A DNA stretch of 64,000 bases, taken from the NCBI GenBank assembly GCA_038277395.1, contig CM076193.1, positions 89,109,583 through 89,173,582 of the forward strand, read 5' to 3'. Under the pieces are notes generated by a model. It did not search any database and was not told the DNA's origin. It worked only from the letters and a program-made list of their open reading frames with translations. How positions within the stretch are numbered: position 1 is the stretch's first letter; the number at the start of each line of letters is the position of its first letter. The translations under genes were made by a program, and so were the position numbers. Shown in pieces: positions 23,822 through 34,850 of the stretch. This stretch comes from Dryocosmus kuriphilus. Its lineage: Eukaryota > Arthropoda > Insecta > Hymenoptera > Cynipidae.

Positions 23822-24719
23822 TACTAGTCATACTCGTTGCTTGTTGCCATTTCTTCAGCAGCCTTCTCGATCCTTCACTGCTCGCTGTGTCTCTGTTCAG
23901 TCTTTCTACGTTCGTCGGTCGTTCCCGCCTTTGTCCCGTGCTACAACTCTCTATCTTTCCTCCCCCTACTAAACGTCATGAAGTCATGTTCGCCTTCACT
24001 GCCTTCCCTGATCTCATCGCTATCCCCTTTCTTCCTGTTTTCTGCCTTCACGCGCGACTTTGGGCTAGTTTCAGACCGATGCTGTCCTCTGTTCCCTGTG
24101 CTTCGCATTAAAGCCATCCTATTCTGCTTTACCTTTCGCGTATGCGTCAGCCCCTCTTTGCCCGGCCCCTCACTTCCCCTGGACCGTTAGTTTCTTTTTT
24201 ACCCTATCCCTCCGCCTGTAACTCACTCTCTTGACCCTGATCCTTCACCCTCGATGTGACCACTCATGCTCCGTTTCTTCCCGCGCCCTCACCCTTCCTA
24301 TCCACTGAACAGATACTCAATAAACACTATAACTGACAGCCTAATCTCACAACCACCACTCATTAACTTTCCTCTTCCTATCACTCTCAGTCATGCCCCT
24401 CTGCAAATCCTTCAATCACCCTTAAACCTTCTTCCCTTACCTTTCTTCTCACCGCACTTTCACCTTTTTCACTCCACTCACCCAATCTCATTATGCAAAA
24501 AAGGATGGCACTTGATAACACCGTACATACATTATCGGCACTGGAAACGGAAGCCTCAAATGCATTACAGTTAAAATTTGGATAATTTTAGTTGATACAG
24601 TATGGTCTGTAAAAAAATTTGTAATCAACAATGTCTACGTAACGAGCATGAATTCACGAAAACACCTCATACCGTCAGATTCAGGAGATGATTCTGCACA
24701 AAATCAGTAAAAAAATTTC

Positions 24720-26328
24720 TTGAAGGTGAAATAATTGGAGAAGTTTTTATTACTGGTCAGTAGTATAAGTAGTTTTAAGTTGAGAGTTTCTCAGTTTAAA
24801 AATTAACGTTTCGATTGTACGTCGACAGTCATCTTTAGAAATGAGAAAATGGAACATAGCCTGTACGTAGAACTGAGAGTTATTGAGTTCGATAAGTTAT
24901 TTTATTTCTTCTGCTGGACAGATTTATTGATAAAAAAAGATATAGGACAACATATGTTCAGATCCACCCATCAGACTTTTTAAAAATTAACGTTTCGACT
25001 GCACGTCGACAGTCATCTTCAGAAATGAGAAAATGGAACATAACCTGTACGTAGAGTTGAGAGTTATTAAGTTCGATAAGTATAAGTTATTTTATTCAGT
25101 CCGCTGGACAGATTTATTGATAAAAAATATATAGGACAACATATATGTTCAGATCCACCCATCAGACTTTTTAAAAATTAACGTTTCGACTGCACGTCGA
25201 CAGTCATCTTCAGAAATGAGAAAATGGAACATAACCTGTACGTAGAGTTGAGAGTTATTAAGTTCGATAAGTATAAGTTATTTTATTCAGTCCGCTGGTC
25301 GGATTTATTGATAAAAAAGATATAGGACAACATATATGTTCAGATCCGCCCATCAGACTTTTTAAAAATTAAAGTTTCGACTGTACGTCGACAGTCATCT
25401 TCAGAAATGAGAAAATGGAACATAACCTGTACGTAGAGTTGAGAGTTATGAAGTTCGATAAGTATAAGTTATTTTATTCAGTCCGCTGGACAGATTTATT
25501 GATAAAATAGATATAGGACAACATATATGTTCAGATCCACCCATCAGACTTTTTAAAAATTAACGTTTCGACTGCACGTCGACAGTCATCTTCAGAAATG
25601 AGAAAATGGAACATAACCTGTACGCAGAGTTGAGAGTTATTAAGTTCGATAAGTATAAGTTATTTTATTCAGTCCGCTGGTCGGATTTATTGATAAAAAA
25701 GATATAGGACAACATATATGTTCAGATCCACCCATCAGACTTTTTAAAAATTAAAGTTTCGACTGTACGTCGACAGTCATCTTCAGAAATGAGAAAAATG
25801 GAACATAACCTGTACGTAGAGTTGAGAATTATTAAGTTCGATAAATATAAGTTATTTTATTCGGTCTGCTTGACGGATTTATTGATAAAAAAGATATAGG
25901 ACAACATATATGTTCAGATCCGCCCAGCAGACATTTTAAAAATTAACGTTTCGACTGTACGTCGACAGTCATCTTCAGAAATGAGAAAAATGGAACATAA
26001 CCTGTACGTAGAGTTGAGAGTTATTAAGTTCGATAAATATAAGTTATTTTATTCGGTCTGCTTGACGGTTTTATTGATAAAAAAACATAGGACAACATAT
26101 ATGTTCAGATCCGCCCAGCAGACATTTAAAAATTAACGTTTTGACTGTACGTCGACAGTCATCTTCAGAAATGAGAAAAATGGAACATAAACTGTAGGTA
26201 GAGTTGAGAGTTATTTAGTTCGATAAGTACAGTCGAAACGTTAATTTTTAAACTGAGAAACCTCTCAACTTAAAACTAATTATACTACTGACCAGTAATC
26301 AAAACGTCTCCAATTATTTCACCTTCAA
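24720..26328. repeat. 191-bp tandem array (8 copies) bracketed by ~100-bp inverted repeats
   Basis: A unit containing 'acgtttcgact', 'acgtcgacagtcatcttca', 'gaacataacctgtac' and 'ggacaacatatatgttcag' is repeated from 24805 with the core at 24805, 24989, 25180, 25371, 25562, 25753, 25945 and 26135. Spacing is 184, then 191, 191, 191, 191, 192 and 190. The array lies between 24720-24819 and 26228-26328, which are inverted copies of one another. Both carry 'gaaggtgaaataattgg', 'actggtcagtagtata' and 'ctcagtttaaaaattaacg' in the appropriate orientation. This combination suggests a non-autonomous TIR transposon that has captured or grown an internal satellite. No coding capacity. Confidence 0.92.
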
Positions 26329-27486
26329 CTAAATATTTTACCCTGGTCAACACTCCATACCATTTTACGTAAAAAATTTGTTGGTTCATACCACCTCTCT
26401 TACGTGGCTCCTGAAATATTAGGTATTACGAGCAACATATTAGGTTTAAATCTTTCTTGAGAAAAATAATGAAGTTTTATTAGTTGCCTAGTTAATTGTA
26501 AAAATAGTTTTTATTGCAAAATTAGATAAACACGCTGCAGACATATAAGAAGTCGTGAGTGTGGTTGTAACTTACAACTGCTTGCAACATTTTAATACTT
26601 TAAATCCTGTTTCCGTAATAAAATTATCTTGGCTGTTTTTTATGATAATATGACTAATAATTTAAATTTATATTTCTGGTTTTCAATACTTTGTACAAAT
26701 ATAAACTCTCAAAAAAAAAAAAAAAACATTTAAAAATGTTGCGTGAATCATTTTAAATCATTACCTGTTTGACAAACCAGGAATTTCGAACTAAAAATGT
26801 CAAAAAATATATATCATTACTTGAAAGAAAATATGAAAACTGTAACGCCGACGTTACAGAACGGGTGACGGGGTTCACAGCCGAGGCGGGCCGGAAACCC
26901 ACGCCCTAACGGGCAATCGGTTGCCAAGCTCGCCGTCCGTCTGGTCAATCTTCTTCTATCTCCACAGCCGATCACTGGTCTCGCCTGATTTACTCGGTAT
27001 TTTATTGCTTTGGAATGCCGTCTGGCTTACTCGATATTTGTCGCTTTGGAGCGCCGACTTGCGTACTCGATATTTCGTTACTTTGGGACGCCACTTTGCT
27101 GGCAGATTGCTTCTTACATGTAATTTGATTGATTAAATCCATATTCTACTCAATGATGAATTTTCATTGTGGTCTACCATAATCTCGGTTTCCATCTCCC
27201 ATTTCCCGTCCTTGGCTAGGCTCGAAAGCCCGATGCGTTAACCACTGCTCCAATCACGGAGTCGGTGATGAGTTACATACAGTCAACTCATCATCTTACT
27301 GCCTTCGAGTGACAAACAATGATCAGGTTAAACACATGTATTTATAAACAGTGAATCTTGTACCGAATAAATTGTCAAGTTGCAAATACATACGTATATA
27401 ATCAATTCATCACGCACGTGTATTATACTTGTGTTGTAATTGCAATTATTATTCTAATACCTTTTTTATACCCCTAATTCGATATA
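26329..27486. other. SREBP intron between array and mariner
   Basis: AT-rich DNA with an abrupt GC-rich block at about 26845-26935 that includes an 18-base palindrome-like 'gtaacgccgacgttac'. On the minus strand at about 27275-27210 there is an A-box-like 'ggagcagtggttaac' followed by 'ggctttcgagcc', resembling a tRNA-derived SINE head. No tRNA fold or gene can be supported. Confidence 0.4.
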
Positions 27487-27689
27487 CGATGTGTGTTCAA
27501 AAAGTAAGATGACTTTTCAAATTTCGCGGACTACTTAGATTCGATCTTCAATTTTTTAAAAATTTTATATTGGTATACTTGTCCCCAACACATGTGCACA
27601 GTTTCAAGTGTATATCGTTTTTAGTTTGTGAGAGGCTTAAAGCTTAGAAGTATTTGGTGTGATCTTCGATTTTCTGCTGTCGAAAAAAA

Positions 27690-28702
27690 TGGATCAGAGA
27701 ACTTGCATCAAATTTTCTGTTAAAAATGTAATTAAGTGCTCCAAAACACTTGAAATGTTGACAGTGGCATACGGTGAGTCTACTTTGAGCTAAAAAAATG
27801 TTTATAAGTGGTATAAGCTCTTCCAAGAAGGCCGAGAAGACATCAATGACGAATCTCACTCTGGCCGCCCCAGCACGTCAATAAATGATGAAAGCGTTGA
27901 ACAAGTGAAGAAGATGGTGTTGGGGATCGTCGAATCACTGTTAGAGAAGTTGCTGAAGACGTCGGCATCACGGTTGACTCGTGCCATGCAATTTTTTCCG
28001 ATGTTTTGGACATGAAACGTGTGGCAGCGAAATTTTTTCCGAAACTGATTAATTTTGATCAAAGGAACCGTCGAATGAGCATCACTCAAGATGTGTTAAA
28101 TTACGTCAATAATGATCCTGATATGCTCAAAAGGGTTATAACTGGTGACGAATCATGGGTATACGGTTATGATGACGAAACCAAAGCCCAATCGTCCCAA
28201 TGGAAGACCCCGGAAGAGCCAAGACCGAAAAAAGCACGTCAAGTTCGAACAAATGTCAAGGTTTTGCTCACTGTTTTCTTCGATTACCGTTGCGTAGTGC
28301 ATCAAGAGTTCTTACCACAAGGTCGCAGGGTCAATAAGGAGTATTACTTTGAAGCTATGCGCCGTTGGCGAGAAGCAATACGACAAAAACGTCCGGAATT
28401 GTGAAAAAACAATTCATGGCTTTTGCATCATGACAATGCATCTGCTCACTCATCGTTGCTTGTGCGTGACTTTTTGGCCAAAAAAAAAACCACAATCATG
28501 CCTCAGTCACCATATTCACCGGTTTTGGCCCTCTGTGACTTTTTCCTGTTCCAAAAACTGAAGAGACCCATGAAAGGACGGAGATTTGCAACGATTGAGG
28601 AGATAAAGAATGCATCGTTGGGAAAACTCAAGGCTATACCAAAAAGTCCTTATCAGAAGTACTTCGAGGATTGGAAAAAGTGTTGGCACAAGTGTGTTAT
28701 AT

Positions 28703-28741
<39 letters not shown>

Positions 28742-28776
28742 ACTTTGAAGGGGACAACATAATACTTGATGAATAA
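27690..28776 (+). pseudogene. Mariner transposase, broken
   Basis: The first ATG at 27690 starts an N-terminal helix-turn-helix region that hits a stop within ~35 codons. After further breaks the frame contains WYKLFQEGREDINDE and the linker SGRPSTS. 28006-28404 gives ITGDESWVYGYD with the first catalytic Asp. 28423-28776 gives HHDNASAH (second Asp) and YSPVLALCDFFLF (third Asp). There are exactly 34 residues between the second and third Asp, the DD34D signature of mariner. The protein ends EGDNIILDE. A stop at about 28402 and frame shifts separate the parts, and a 37-base poly-G has replaced a few codons before YFEGD. The enzyme would cut and paste the element at TA sites; this copy is inactive, although its catalytic residues survive. 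Confidence 0.9.
28704..28740. repeat. Poly-G homopolymer, 37 bases, inside mariner
   Basis: Run of 37 G within the transposase coding region. In relatives this position encodes only a short G-containing segment before YFEGD, so the run has expanded in this copy or in the assembly. Confidence 0.9.
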
Positions 28777-28839
28777 ATAAATATTTTTTCGTAAAAATTA
28801 AAAGTCGCCTTACTTTTTAAACACACCTCGTATATGCTC

Positions 28840-28840
<1 letters not shown>

Positions 28841-28893
<53 letters not shown>
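28841..28893. repeat. (AT)n microsatellite
   Basis: Long alternating AT tract immediately downstream of the mariner right end, grading into 'tttatttattta'. Confidence 0.95.
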
Positions 28894-28897
<4 letters not shown>

Positions 28898-30477
28898 TTA
28901 TTTATTTAAAAAGTACTGCATCATTCGGGCTCTTTTGTATAAAATTTTTTCTAAAACTTTTTTTTATAGAATTCTTTATAAAACTTTATAAAGAATAAAG
29001 TGATAATAAGAAGAAAAAATTCCACTTACACCCAAGCAATTAACGTCCAACTAACTTCAAAAAAACATTTTTCATAAAGAAAAAAAGTACGGCAGATTTG
29101 GACCAACAAATAAAAGTAACTAATCAAAGAAAGAGGAAAGAATTGAGTTTCTTTTTTTATAAAAATTTAAAATTTTAAAGAAAATTTAAGATATAAAGAA
29201 TTGAATGAAACAAAAATAAAACTAAAAATTAAAAATTCTTTCGTCTTTGTTTGACATTTCCACCACCAAAAAAAAAAATGAAATAAAATAAATAAAAAGT
29301 AAATAAATAAAAAAACCATCACACAAAAAATTAAAAAACCAGCCAATAAAGGTAACTAAAAAAAGAAAGAGGAATGAATTGAGAAAGCGACCACCAAAAC
29401 CCCTTTTTTCTCAATTTTTTTTAAAATAAAAATTTAACATTTTAAAGAAAATGAAATAGGGAATATTCCTTTCATGATTTCGGAAACCTTCATTCGACGA
29501 AATTAAAAAAAAATTCCCCATAGGAAAGTGTTAAAATTATGTATATTACTCATGAGTGAAATTCAAGATTTTGGCCAAGTATAAACAATGATTGTGCACT
29601 TTTTGATACGATGCCACTCTGTAGAAATGTAAATCACATCTACGAGAGAAAGGATTTTGACCCAGAAAAAGTCACAAAAAAATTTTGAATGACAAATTTC
29701 CTTAAAAGGGTAGTTCGAATTCGATAACACAAACATTTAATAATATATTCAGCAACAAGTGTGTTAAGTTGGCAATTGTCAAAACACACGAGTTGCTCAT
29801 ACTATTTTATTTTACGAGTGCGCAGGAGTGTCTGTAAGTTTGGGGATTGAAGTCCCACGAAAGGAAACGAAACCAACTCTAAACAGCAAAAATAAGAGAA
29901 TATCAGAGAATAGCCTCAAAAAATAACGCTCTGCTTTTTTGTTTTTTATTTCACGAACTTCAGTAGAAATAAATTTGAGATGGATTTTTAATTATGGAAG
30001 GACATAAATTGTTATATTTCTTTGCTTATACAAACTATTGATACATTTGAACAGTTGTTGAAGTTTAGGGAGACGTGCTTTGTTTGTTGATTTAGTATTA
30101 CTATGGTAGCTATGGTGGCGTCTTGAAGTTGTATCTTTGTGCTCAATGTTAAAAGCCTCCTATCAGTTTGATATTTTTATGGCTACATATGCCCTCGCTC
30201 GATTTGTGACTTTCATTGGCACCTATGTCCCTGCTCGATTAGAGATTTATATAATTACCTACGCTCCATTCAATTTAAGATTTTCGTAATCATATAGAGA
30301 CGGGTCATAAGTGGCAGCGGAAAAACATGAATTCGAGTGAACTGATATTCACGATAATGATAGAAATATAATATTTGGTGAGTGGGTGGACAGGATTTAA
30401 GATGTTTTTCTGTACTGTACATAATCCAAAAAAAGATGTGTATATATTTTACGTAAGACCTTATATTTCTGTCTCAG
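28894..30477. other. SREBP intron, 3' part
   Basis: Highly A/T-rich intron sequence up to the acceptor at 30477. A loosely duplicated block (about 29064-29190 and 29320-29455, sharing 'aaagaaagaggaa.gaattgag') and three loose ~55-base copies near 30177-30300 (each with 'gctcgatt..agatt' and 'cctatg/cctacg') are visible. No gene is recognised. Confidence 0.6.
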
Positions 30478-30869
30478 ATTCCTACAAAATACAAATGTAA
30501 AATTGAAAAATGAGAATTTATCCTTGAAAATGGCTGATCAACGTCAGGGATTGCGTGATGTCCTCTCATGTGGAGAATTGACACCTCCCCGGTCTGATTC
30601 AAGTGAACCACCCCTGTCTCCAACATCAGGGCCGACATCTCCACCTTCACCTGTTTCCATTAATGATGAAGATTTAATACACAACTCTAATGTTTCTTTA
30701 GCTTCTGTTAACCGAGGAATTCCAGATCATACACGTGTCACACTCTGCGCCGTATTGCTCATATTTCTAGCATTCAATCCTTTTGGTATTGTCTTGGATA
30801 AAATGGTTAAAATAAACTATGATTACTCAAATTCAAAGTTGGATGGACGAACTATACTAAACTATCAGG
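30478..30869 (+). CDS. SREBP: SREBP internal exon: leucine zipper, degron-like linker and first membrane segment
   Basis: A 392-nt exon after the acceptor 'tttctgtctcag' and before the GTGAGT donor at 30870. Its first base completes the Arg codon left by the exon ending at 18273, so the frame continues exactly as in the SREBP zipper (FLQNTNVKLKNENLSLK). A Pro/Ser-rich linker follows, with ELTPPRSDSSEP, matching the position and TPPxS pattern of the Fbw7 phosphodegron of vertebrate SREBPs. Next is DHTRVTLCAVLLIFLAFNP, the first transmembrane helix. It keeps the Leu-Cys pair at which site-2 protease cuts and the Asn-Pro that helps unwind the helix. The exon ends just inside the lumenal loop. 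The following exon is not found within the window. The 12,204-nt intron before it holds a LINE, a tandem array and a mariner. Confidence 0.92.
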
Positions 30870-32039
30870 GTGAGTATACAGATTTCTGTTATTTTATTAA
30901 ATGAGATCAAAAATGCAAAATCTATCTGTGAATCTATGACTCAAAGTAGTCACCCTCAACAATTCTACGTAAGATTCAACATTATAAAATTTAGATGAAT
31001 TATATTACACCATCAATCTCCCTTTCCCAGAAAATTTTTAAAACCATTCTACTTATACATATAATATCACCAAGTTCTATAATGTCCAAAATGGCTTTCT
31101 AAAATTTATTTTAAAAATGTCTATAAACTGATTTATAAAAAAAAACATTTTCCTAATATATTTTAATATTATTTTTTTTCAAAGTACGTGGCCAACTTTG
31201 ATTTCACAAATTCGTGTCATCATACTTGGCAGAGTTTTTGTATCGCAGATGTTTTTGGTGGGAATTCATGCTTTTTTTTTGTAATTTAGAAGAAAAAAAA
31301 ATACGTCCAGTTAATTTAGTTTCAATTATATTGATTAATTCTTTAATTTAATTTATTCGTACCATTATTAGATTTCAATTTCGTTTGTATTTTTAATTTC
31401 AATTCAAAATAGAAAAGGTGGCTAAGTTTACCGAACTTAATCGATACTTCATTTTTATTATATCTGAATTTTCATTATTTACACTAAATATGTGAATTCT
31501 TAAAAACGATTCAGGATATTGTCACATCCGCAATTTTGCCAATTTTAAGTTTAGATGAAAGCCATCGTATCTATGAATAACAGTCCGAGTAGTAAATGTG
31601 CGCCTTTCCAGACAAGTCGAGGAGCGACTTACGATCACACTTAACGCATCATCCATACTGTGGTCGATAAGGAAGCAAGTGCGAGTAACTTAGAAACACA
31701 TTACCATAATACGTTGTATGTCGATAACATACCCAGGTTTAACATACACGAATAGTACACTGAAATCACGAAGTAAGCTTGAATGTTGGGATTGATATCT
31801 ATATGTCAATTTATGTAATAACCGATGTATGTATGTATGCACATATATATGTATATATGAATGTATTATGTGTGTATGTATACGTACAAACATATATAAT
31901 GACAAATTATAAGTTAATAGAGAACAAGAAGTAGAATAACATGTCAGACGTGATTCAAATTAAGAAATTTTAATCTTAGGTATAAACATAGATAATTGCA
32001 TACGAAATAGAAATTAAGAAACATCTAATAGTAATTTCC
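30870..32039. other. Start of the next SREBP intron; no gene seen
   Basis: Begins with the GTGAGT donor. AT-rich, with loose TGTA/CATA repeats near 31825-31895. No exon encoding the SREBP lumenal loop or second transmembrane helix could be found here or further right. Confidence 0.6.
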
Positions 32040-32746
32040 GATACTTGGGTCAGTACCCAGGTGGAAGGGGAGCCTTGTTCAGTAACAATGATATGCACAA
32101 GCGGGGTCAAGAATCAAACCGCACGTGCCTCTTGCAGGATTTACCGCCGTACGTGACTGTTGCAAAGTTTCTCACAGTACGTACATCTTGCAAGATTTCT
32201 CACCTTTATTCTTACTATATGGAACGGGAGGTATATAAACACCCCAAATGGTAACCATCAATTGTCGGTTTTGTTCCAGCAGTCATACCGTCGTGTTTTT
32301 ACTAGGACGAATCGCGTTCGTCAAAGTCGTCGTTAAAAGTACGCTTCGCGTTCGTCAGAGCTCACCACTACAAGTACGGAATCAGTTTGAACAAGTATCC
32401 CTTCGAACTAGACTACTAGCAGGTCGTGGAATAAGCCGTCACAGAGTCCCCAGTGTTAACAATTGTGATTGGACTTACGAGTGGATTCGCCGCTGATACG
32501 TGTCGTGTGTTGCTCGATTGTTGAGAGAATCCGTTTAAAACAAGGTTCAGCCTTAGCCAGACATTGTACCTTTATCGAACGATTGCTATTATGTTTCTTT
32601 GACGTGTAATAAACATATATTGTTTCTTAATACTTTTCCTTAATTTTTTCTTGCATATGATACGATTCCCTAGGGTCGATAAGTGACAACGATCCCACAA
32701 ATAGTCAGGCCATACTACCCTGACATAATCAGCAAACTTAGCCTCT
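32040..32746 (+). promoter_or_regulatory. LTR-like segment with TATA box and polyadenylation signal
   Basis: A TATATAAAC box at about 32231 is followed by initiator-like pyrimidine/CAGT sites, and an AATAAA signal lies at about 32608, all on the + strand. This is the U3-R-U5 order of an LTR. The tail 'agggtcgataagtgaca' resembles the 'gctcgggacgtgaca' end of the gypsy LTR piece at 39508. Repeated motifs ('tcttgcagg/aag', 'cgtacgt') occur upstream. Termini and a partner LTR are not found, so it may be a solo LTR; the call is tentative. Confidence 0.3.
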
Positions 32747-33171
32747 TGTTTGGAAGCACGCTTGATTTAAATGCAATCTCTCTTTTGACTCTTGCAGTCT
32801 GAGTTTTCTCCTTTGAGTGTGACGTAGCGTCCGGCTTCCGTCTATATCGTTTTCCTCAGTACGACTCTCGAACAGTTGTCGAAATGTCGGTTCTCTAGCG
32901 AACACGAGATTATGTGAAATTATTGTAATATCGCCTCGTGTGTGCTCCCGCTTATTATTAGAAACTATAGTAATATCGCGTCGTGCGTGCTCTTGCTTAG
33001 TGCTAATCTAGATGCTAGTCTATCTCCAGTGCGAACTCATCAGATTGAAAATTGTATGAATTGAAATAAATTGAGTGGTGCTTGTTCTTGCGTATGACAG
33101 TGACTCATCTTGCTTCTAACCTTGAATCCACTTTTTAAAAGTTCTTAAATAGTTTTACAATAAAATATAAA
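32747..33171 (+). repeat. BEL/Pao 5' LTR
   Basis: 425 bp, starting TG and ending in an A-rich 'aaatataaa'; contains the direct-repeat-like 'atcgc.tcgtg.gtgctc' pair and an AATAAA-type signal near 33063. Confidence 0.93.
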
Positions 33172-33645
33172 TAGTCCTTCGAGACGGATTTGGGCAGATA
33201 AGTCAAGCAAATTTGGCTAATAAATTAACTAGAACGTTTTCAAAAATCATCCTTGAGTTCGCCGCGTGCTGACGCCATTTTGAACTGTTAAATTTAAAAG
33301 TTCAAGACTAAAGTTGTGAAGCGTTCTCAGTGCATCCTGCTTACATATATGCGAAAAGTGATGTGGATAATGTGCTTTATGTTGCGGCACAAATTGTGGT
33401 ACTCATCTGTGTGAGAAGTCAGACATGTGTTAGTAAGAAAGTGAAAGTGCAAACGTATGACGCGCGTCACTCAGACTCTGGACTTCTCTCTTTCTCTTCA
33501 GCAGCCACATCGTTTCATATGCTCCTCTCTCTCAGGCTTGAGTTCATACTCATTGCGTTGCCTACGCATATACACAGGCTGGTCGGCGTTTCCGTCCTCT
33601 CTCTTATTCTTCAGTTCTGGATCGCTGCGTTACTCTTACGCAACA

Positions 33646-34850
33646 ATGGGTCAACTTGTAATTGAGCAAGCGGCGTTAGTGAAGACGTTATCAAGAATTC
33701 GAGCAAATTTTGACGCCTTATCGCCTGAAGACGTAACGCTTCCAATTGTGGAAGGGCGTTATTTAATTCTAGTGGAAACCTGGAAACAAATCAAAGAAAA
33801 GGATTTACAACTGGAAGTCGCTGCTGCCGGAAAGGATAAGTTGTCGATATCATATTTTAAGGAAAATGAATTTGTAAACGTTGAGCGTAAGTTTTTTGAA
33901 ACATATGATTATTTGAATGAAATTCTTGGACGGTTAAAAACTCAGGTAACTTTAGACTCAACCAACTTTCGGGATTCTATTATTGGGGGTGCCTTTGAAA
34001 TAAATAAGTCGATGAAATTACCTCAAGTTACATTACCTAAATTTAATAGGAATTATTTGGAATGGGAATGTCTTCGAGATCTATACATTGCTGCTGTGCT
34101 TAAAAGAGCAGACATTTCAGGAGCTCAAAAGTTGTTCTGTTTAAAAACATGCTTAATTGATGACGCCTCTCAATTATTAAACCATGCCACAATTCCAGAT
34201 GCAAATTATGACGAGGCTTGGGTAACTATTAAAAAACGCTTAGAAAATAAACGTGCAATTATTTCTGCGCACTTACATTCCTTTATATCGCTTCCCTTTA
34301 TGACAAATGAAAATGCGAAGGATCTGAAATTTTTAAGAGATACGTTGCATGAAACTATACAAGGATTAAAAAACCTGAATCGCCCTGTAGAATATTGGGA
34401 CGATATCGTTGTCTATTTAGCCGTTAATAAATTAAATAAAGCTTCAGTAAACGAATGGGAGAGATTCTTAGGGGATAAAAGCGATTATCCCACTTATAGT
34501 GAATTTGACAAATATTTAGAGCTAAGAATTCGAATGCTTGAATCGGTACAAATGACAAAGGATTATTTATCAAAAAATAACGCGAAATTTAGTAATCAGT
34601 CTCAGACAAGTAATTCTAAATGGAAATCACATTCAAACTCGGTACAATCAAATGCGACTACTGCTCAAACAGGTACTTGCATTTTATGCTAAGAGAATCA
34701 CGCTCTTTAGTATTGCAAGAAATTCAAAGCTATGAATGTTTCTCAAAGAAGAGAATTTGCCCGCGAAAACCACATTTGTTTTAACTGTTTTAAATGTGGT
34801 CATTTTTCACGGAATTGTAAAAGTAGAGCGTCTGCTTGCACTGTAGAACA
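33646..34850 (+). pseudogene. gag: BEL/Pao gag (capsid and zinc knuckles)
   Basis: The start at MGQLVIEQAALVKTLSRIRA (33646) fits Pao-type Gag better than in-frame upstream starts, which lie in leader sequence. The capsid-like core reads LPKFNRNYLEWECLRDLYIA and later LKTCLIDDASQLLNHA and VEYWDDIVVYLAVNKL. A TAA at 34690 and a TAG shortly after interrupt the first zinc knuckle (C.LC...H..QYCKKF). The second knuckle, CFNCFKCGHFSRNC, follows at about 34770 in the same frame. A frameshift near 34850 separates it from the protease. Gag would package element RNA in a virus-like particle. Confidence 0.85.

Larger units (their letters stand above)
19440..24553 (-). mobile_element. Near-full-length LINE (non-LTR retrotransposon), copy 1, in SREBP intron, antisense
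   Basis: About 5.1 kb on the minus strand, with order 5' end (24553), basic coiled-coil ORF1 region, APE-type endonuclease, reverse transcriptase, and C-terminal CCHC-like motif (about 19800), then the 3' end near 19440. The 5' end is supported by a second copy at 59538-60180 that stops at the same place ('tcggcactggaaa'). The 3' end is supported by copy 2 at 42970, which shares 'tttgagt/gat' to 'ccgcagatacatac' near its end. The plus strand is strikingly pyrimidine-rich over the whole length. No poly-A tail is evident at the 3' boundary. Multiple frameshifts make it inactive. I place it in the broad I/Jockey/R1 assemblage without naming a clade. Confidence 0.85.
27487..28830 (+). mobile_element. 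Mariner transposon, 1.34 kb
   Basis: Terminal inverted repeats read CGATGTGTGTTCAAAAAGTA at the left and, in reverse complement, CGAGGTGTGTTTAAAAAGTA at the right, with 28 or so mostly matching bases. The element is flanked by TA on both sides (27485-27486 and 28831-28832), the invariable mariner target. Length is normal for the family if the internal poly-G run is discounted. It lies sense to SREBP in its 12.2-kb intron. Confidence 0.92.

Noticed and set aside
24805..26200. Regularly spaced repeats as a possible CRISPR array
   Set aside because: The whole 191-bp unit repeats with no variable spacers, and the context is eukaryotic.
31690..31905. 71-codon minus-strand frame with Ile/His/Tyr repeats
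   Set aside because: Encoded by a TGTA/TATG-rich simple-sequence stretch.
33330..33645. Upstream in-frame extension of the BEL gag
   Set aside because: The first 63 codons are Ser/Leu-rich leader translation; the MGQLVIEQ start at 33646 fits Pao-type Gag.
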